From: an uncultured Clostridia bacterium | GTDB taxonomy: Bacteria > Bacillota > Clostridia > Christensenellales > UBA1242 | DNA: 16,021 nucleotides | Reading direction: 5' to 3' | Assembly: GCA_934746185.1 (NCBI GenBank) | Contig: CAKVEY010000017.1 | Location: forward strand, 1-16,021 | In this document: positions 14,337 to 16,021 of the stretch, in pieces | Numbering within the stretch: the first letter of the stretch is position 1 | How the letters are laid out: each line of letters starts with the position of its first letter | Program-made: the position numbers and the translations under genes | Notes under the pieces: model-generated | The model's input: only the letters and a program-made list of their open reading frames with translations | Databases searched by the model: none | What the model was told of the DNA's origin: nothing

Positions 14337-14714
14337 ATGTTAGCATTCTTTTGTTTTGTAATAACAATTATTGGTAGTTTAAACTGGCTTTGTATAGGTT
14401 TTTTTCAATACGATTTCGTAGCAGGATTATTTGGAACTCAAAGCAGTATTTTTAGTAGGTTTGTTTATATTATTATAGGAATATCAGCAATATTTTTAAC
14501 TTATGCCGTTATTCGTTATAGAGGGCGACTTACTATTAAAAAGAATAAAAATCAACAACAAGTTTTGTTAAATAAACAGCCTATGCCTGAAAATATTAAT
14601 CAAAATTTAGTAAATTACGGAACAGAAAATAGCAATATTAACACTCCAATAAATAACAACTCTAATGATGATAAAAAAGACAATAAAGATGATAAAAAAA
14701 ACGATACCAAATAA
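14337..14714 (+). CDS. DUF378 membrane protein with Asn/Lys/Asp-rich tail
   Basis: 125 residues. The first 60 match the DUF378 (YuzA-like) pattern: a helix (2-23) running into GSLNWLCIGFFQYDFVAGLFG (13-33; family pattern GALNWxLVGLFxxDLVAxLFG), then a second helix (41-59). The Arg after helix 2 (RYRGR, 60-64) and the Lys-rich stretch suggest that the tail is cytoplasmic. Residues 66-125 are low-complexity, rich in N, K, Q and D, an extension beyond the usual DUF378 length. No SD precedes the ATG; a weak -10-like CAAAAT (14325-14330) ends 6 nt before it. A stop at 14307-14309 in the same frame and the absence of other start codons fix this start. Function unknown. Confidence 0.8.
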   Translation: MLAFFCFVITIIGSLNWLCIGFFQYDFVAGLFGTQSSIFSRFVYIIIGISAIFLTYAVIRYRGRLTIKKNKNQQQVLLNKQPMPENINQNLVNYGTENSNINTPINNNSNDDKKDNKDDKKNDTK

Positions 14715-14727
14715 ACTTTAATAATAA

Positions 14728-14760
14728 AAAAATAACAAGTAGTTAATACTTGCTATTTTT
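14728..14760. terminator. Bidirectional terminator between the DUF378 gene and gap
   Basis: CAAGTA (14736-14741) pairs with TACTTG (14747-14752) around a 5-nt loop; after one A-C mismatch the stem continues with A/T pairs (14728-14734 with 14754-14760). The flanking A- and T-runs serve both converging genes, whose stops lie within about 15 nt on either side. Confidence 0.75.
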
Positions 14761-14766
14761 ATTTAA

Positions 14767-16021
<1,255 letters not shown>

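Overview
The window is a strongly AT-rich stretch of bacterial chromosome carrying housekeeping genes. The gene families, the Shine-Dalgarno (SD) sequences of GGAGG/AGGAGA type and the holB-ricT-yabB-rsmI block (the same order as the B. subtilis holB-yaaT-yabA-yabB-yazA-yabC region, but lacking yabA and yazA) point to a low-GC Bacillota lineage, probably uncultured. Trp is written TGG and TGA ends two genes in ATGA overlaps, so the Mycoplasma code does not apply. No tRNA, rRNA, CRISPR array, insertion sequence or prophage gene was seen.

Layout. (1) 6-868, minus: rplM-rpsI, ribosomal proteins L13 and S9, with their own promoter. (2) 1103-4090, plus: a 995-residue membrane protein with a CvpA-like four-helix N-terminus and about 800 residues of repetitive, probably extracellular helical sequence; a shared hairpin terminator separates it from truA. 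(3) 4164-4907, minus: truA, apparently leaderless, with its promoter starting inside the U-tract of the tkt terminator. (4) 5071-7523, minus: transketolase, overlapped by 4 nt with a shikimate-kinase-like protein that has lost its P-loop glycines and most substrate-binding residues. (5) 7613-12909, minus: tightly packed operon holB-ricT-trmN6(yabB)-rsmI-patatin phospholipase-ComEC-like hydrolase. holB carries an in-frame TAA where a conserved Glu codon is expected. (6) 12981-13766, minus: greA and a small coiled-coil protein, driven by a perfect-consensus promoter and ended by a hairpin that overlaps the last stop codon. (7) 13923-14714, plus: an unknown 85-residue protein and a DUF378 membrane protein. 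(8) 14767-16021, minus: GAPDH (gap) preceded by the 3' end of an M29 aminopeptidase.

Functionally the region combines translation (L13, S9, TruA, RsmI, TrmN6), replication (delta-prime subunit), transcription elongation (GreA) and central carbon metabolism (transketolase, GAPDH). The most notable items are the degenerate shikimate kinase translationally coupled to tkt, the CvpA-like/repeat surface protein, a recurring promoter layout in which the -10 box ends exactly 6 nt before an SD-less start codon (truA, holB, 13923 gene), and premature stops in holB and the M29 fragment. The last two are probably sequence errors or recent mutations and need verification before interpretation.
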